Source of the DNA: Streptomyces misionensis | GTDB taxonomy: Bacteria; Actinomycetota; Actinomycetes; Streptomycetales; Streptomycetaceae | NCBI RefSeq assembly: GCF_900104815.1 | Contig: NZ_FNTD01000004.1 | Coordinates: forward strand, 6,013,001-6,077,000 | Direction of reading: 5' to 3' | DNA length: 64,000 nt | Part shown: positions 63,093 through 64,000 of the stretch, one piece after another | Layout of the letters: each line of letters begins with the position of its first letter | How positions within the stretch are numbered: the stretch's first letter is position 1 | Position numbers and translations under genes: made by a program | Notes under the pieces: generated by a model | Databases searched by the model: none | What the model was told of the DNA's origin: nothing | The model's input: the letters and a program-made list of their open reading frames with translations, nothing else

Positions 63093-64000
63093 TCACTCGG
63101 TCGCGCCACCCGGCAGGATCCGCCGGAACCCGGTGTACGGCACCAGCGCCTGCGGCAGCAGCACCGAACCGTCGTCCTGCACGCCCTGCTCCAGCAGCGC
63201 GGCCACGGTCCGCCCGATCGGCAGCGCCGAACCGTTGAGCGTCGCGGCCGGCGTCTTGCGGCCGTCGGCCCGCTTGACCCGGATGTCCGCGCGGCGCGCC
63301 TGGAAGGTGCCGCAGTCGGAGACCGAGGAGATCTCCCGGAAGGCGTCGCCGCCCGGCAGCCACACCTCGATGTCGTACGTCATCCGCGCCGAGAAGCCCA
63401 TGTCGCCCGCGGGCAACAGCACCGTACGGAAGGACAGTTCGAGCCTGCGCAGGCACTCCTCCGCATGCCCGACCATCAACTCCAGTTGCTCCTGGGCCTG
63501 TTCCGGGGCGCAGACGCGCACCAGCTCCACCTTCTCGAACTGGTGCAGCCGCAGCACGCCCCGGGTGTCGCGGCCGTACGCCCCCGCCTCCGCGCGGAAG
63601 CAGGGGGTGCGGGCGGTGAACGCGTACGGCAGGGCCCGCGCGTCCAGCAGCTCGCCGGCCACCAGATTGGTCAGGGGCACCTCGGCGGTCGGGATCAGGA
63701 ACAGCTCCCGCTCGCCCACCTGGGTGCGGAACAGGTCCTCCTCGAACTTGGGCAGCTGGCCGGTGCCGGTCATGGTGTCCCGGCCGACCAGGAACGGCAC
63801 CGACTGCTCGGTGTAGCCGTGCTCCCGGGTGTGCAGATCGAGGAAGAAGTCGGCGAGGGCGCGCTCCAGGCGGGCCCCGGCGCCGTGCGCCACGCTGAAC
63901 CGGGCACCGGACAGCTTCGCCGCGGCGGGCGCGTCCAGGATGCCGAGGGCCTCGCCGATCTCCGCGTGGTGCCGGGCCCCGGCGGCCGGACGCGGCGCGG
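63093..64000 (-). CDS. serS: Seryl-tRNA synthetase, C-terminal part (5' end off window)
   Basis: The visible 302 codons contain class II motifs: [21 protein letters not shown] (motif 1 area), [26 protein letters not shown] (motif 2) and [20 protein letters not shown] (motif 3), plus [15 protein letters not shown]. The reading frame continues past 64000. The spelling [16 protein letters not shown] and [12 protein letters not shown] matches the E. coli-like subtype, not the actinobacterial housekeeping SerRS I remember (which has AGTGFLGQAAQDVY). So this is probably a second, pathway-dedicated enzyme, as VlmL is for valanimycin. It would charge serine for the adjacent transferase. Confidence 0.9.
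   Translation of the reverse strand, partial: APRPAAGARHHAEIGEALGILDAPAAAKLSGARFSVAHGAGARLERALADFFLDLHTREHGYTEQSVPFLVGRDTMTGTGQLPKFEEDLFRTQVGERELFLIPTAEVPLTNLVAGELLDARALPYAFTARTPCFRAEAGAYGRDTRGVLRLHQFEKVELVRVCAPEQAQEQLELMVGHAEECLRRLELSFRTVLLPAGDMGFSARMTYDIEVWLPGGDAFREISSVSDCGTFQARRADIRVKRADGRKTPAATLNGSALPIGRTVAALLEQGVQDDGSVLLPQALVPYTGFRRILPGGATE

Noticed and set aside
63093..64000. SerRS as the primary housekeeping gene
   Set aside because: Sequence subtype differs from the actinobacterial enzyme I remember and its neighbours are cluster genes. The genome would have to be checked.

Overview
The window is very GC-rich, with G/C at almost every third codon position, GTG as well as ATG starts, GTGA/ATGA start-stop overlaps, purine-rich ribosome binding sites and a rare in-frame TTA codon. 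Families such as MASE1, GAF-ANTAR, SARP and SepF-like proteins are all typical of Streptomyces, so I read it as a chromosomal segment of a Streptomyces or close relative. I saw no insertion sequence, phage gene or CRISPR array. No database search was possible; family names come from motif recognition.

Left cluster (1 to about 15.7 kb): part of a hybrid biosynthetic gene cluster that continues off the left edge. It has an MbtH-like protein, a secondary-metabolism luciferase-like monooxygenase, a stand-alone condensation domain and a type II PKS set (ACP, active KS-alpha, Cys-less KS-beta, ketoreductase) in one leftward coupled operon. An ABC permease and a DUF4097 lipoprotein follow, then an SbnA/SbnB pair for L-2,3-diaminopropionate. 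Reading rightward are a RebH-like tryptophan halogenase, a flavin reductase and a Na+/H+ antiporter. The expected product is a non-ribosomal peptide with diaminopropionate, chlorotryptophan and a PKS-made acyl group. The NRPS modules lie outside the window.

Middle (15.7 to 54.5 kb): mostly ordinary chromosome. It includes a MarR/amidohydrolase pair, MASE1 and GAF-phosphatase signalling genes, GAF-ANTAR, methylmalonyl-CoA mutase with MeaB, a membrane protein divergent from a SepF-like gene, an AAA ATPase with MazG, LysR with a dehydrogenase-NTF2 fusion, RNA repair (Hen1-Pnkp), arginine deiminase, ornithine carbamoyltransferase and an amino-acid permease. From 45.7 to 53.9 kb lies a CoA-thioester aromatic catabolic locus (CoA ligase, salicylyl/aminobenzoyl-CoA monooxygenase-reductase, enoyl-CoA hydratase, acyl-CoA dehydrogenase, Rid-family protein, PaaX). 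Its two rightward operons share a nearly identical promoter motif.

Right cluster (about 54.6 kb to the right edge): acyl-CoA carboxylase beta and epsilon subunits, a SARP regulator, a serine-type class II tRNA-like gene with a non-canonical anticodon arm, a DUF2156 aminoacyl-tRNA transferase, a 49-residue protein, a fatty-acid desaturase, an MFS transporter, a 7Fe ferredoxin, a second-copy FabI-type enoyl reductase and a seryl-tRNA synthetase of non-housekeeping type that runs off the edge. This set resembles seryl-tRNA-dependent pathways such as valanimycin (VlmA/VlmL), here with fatty-acyl-modifying genes. Three heptamers at exact 11-bp spacing, the usual SARP operator layout, sit between the tRNA-like gene and the transferase. 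A dedicated, possibly non-decoding tRNA supplying serine to a natural product is the most interesting proposal here.
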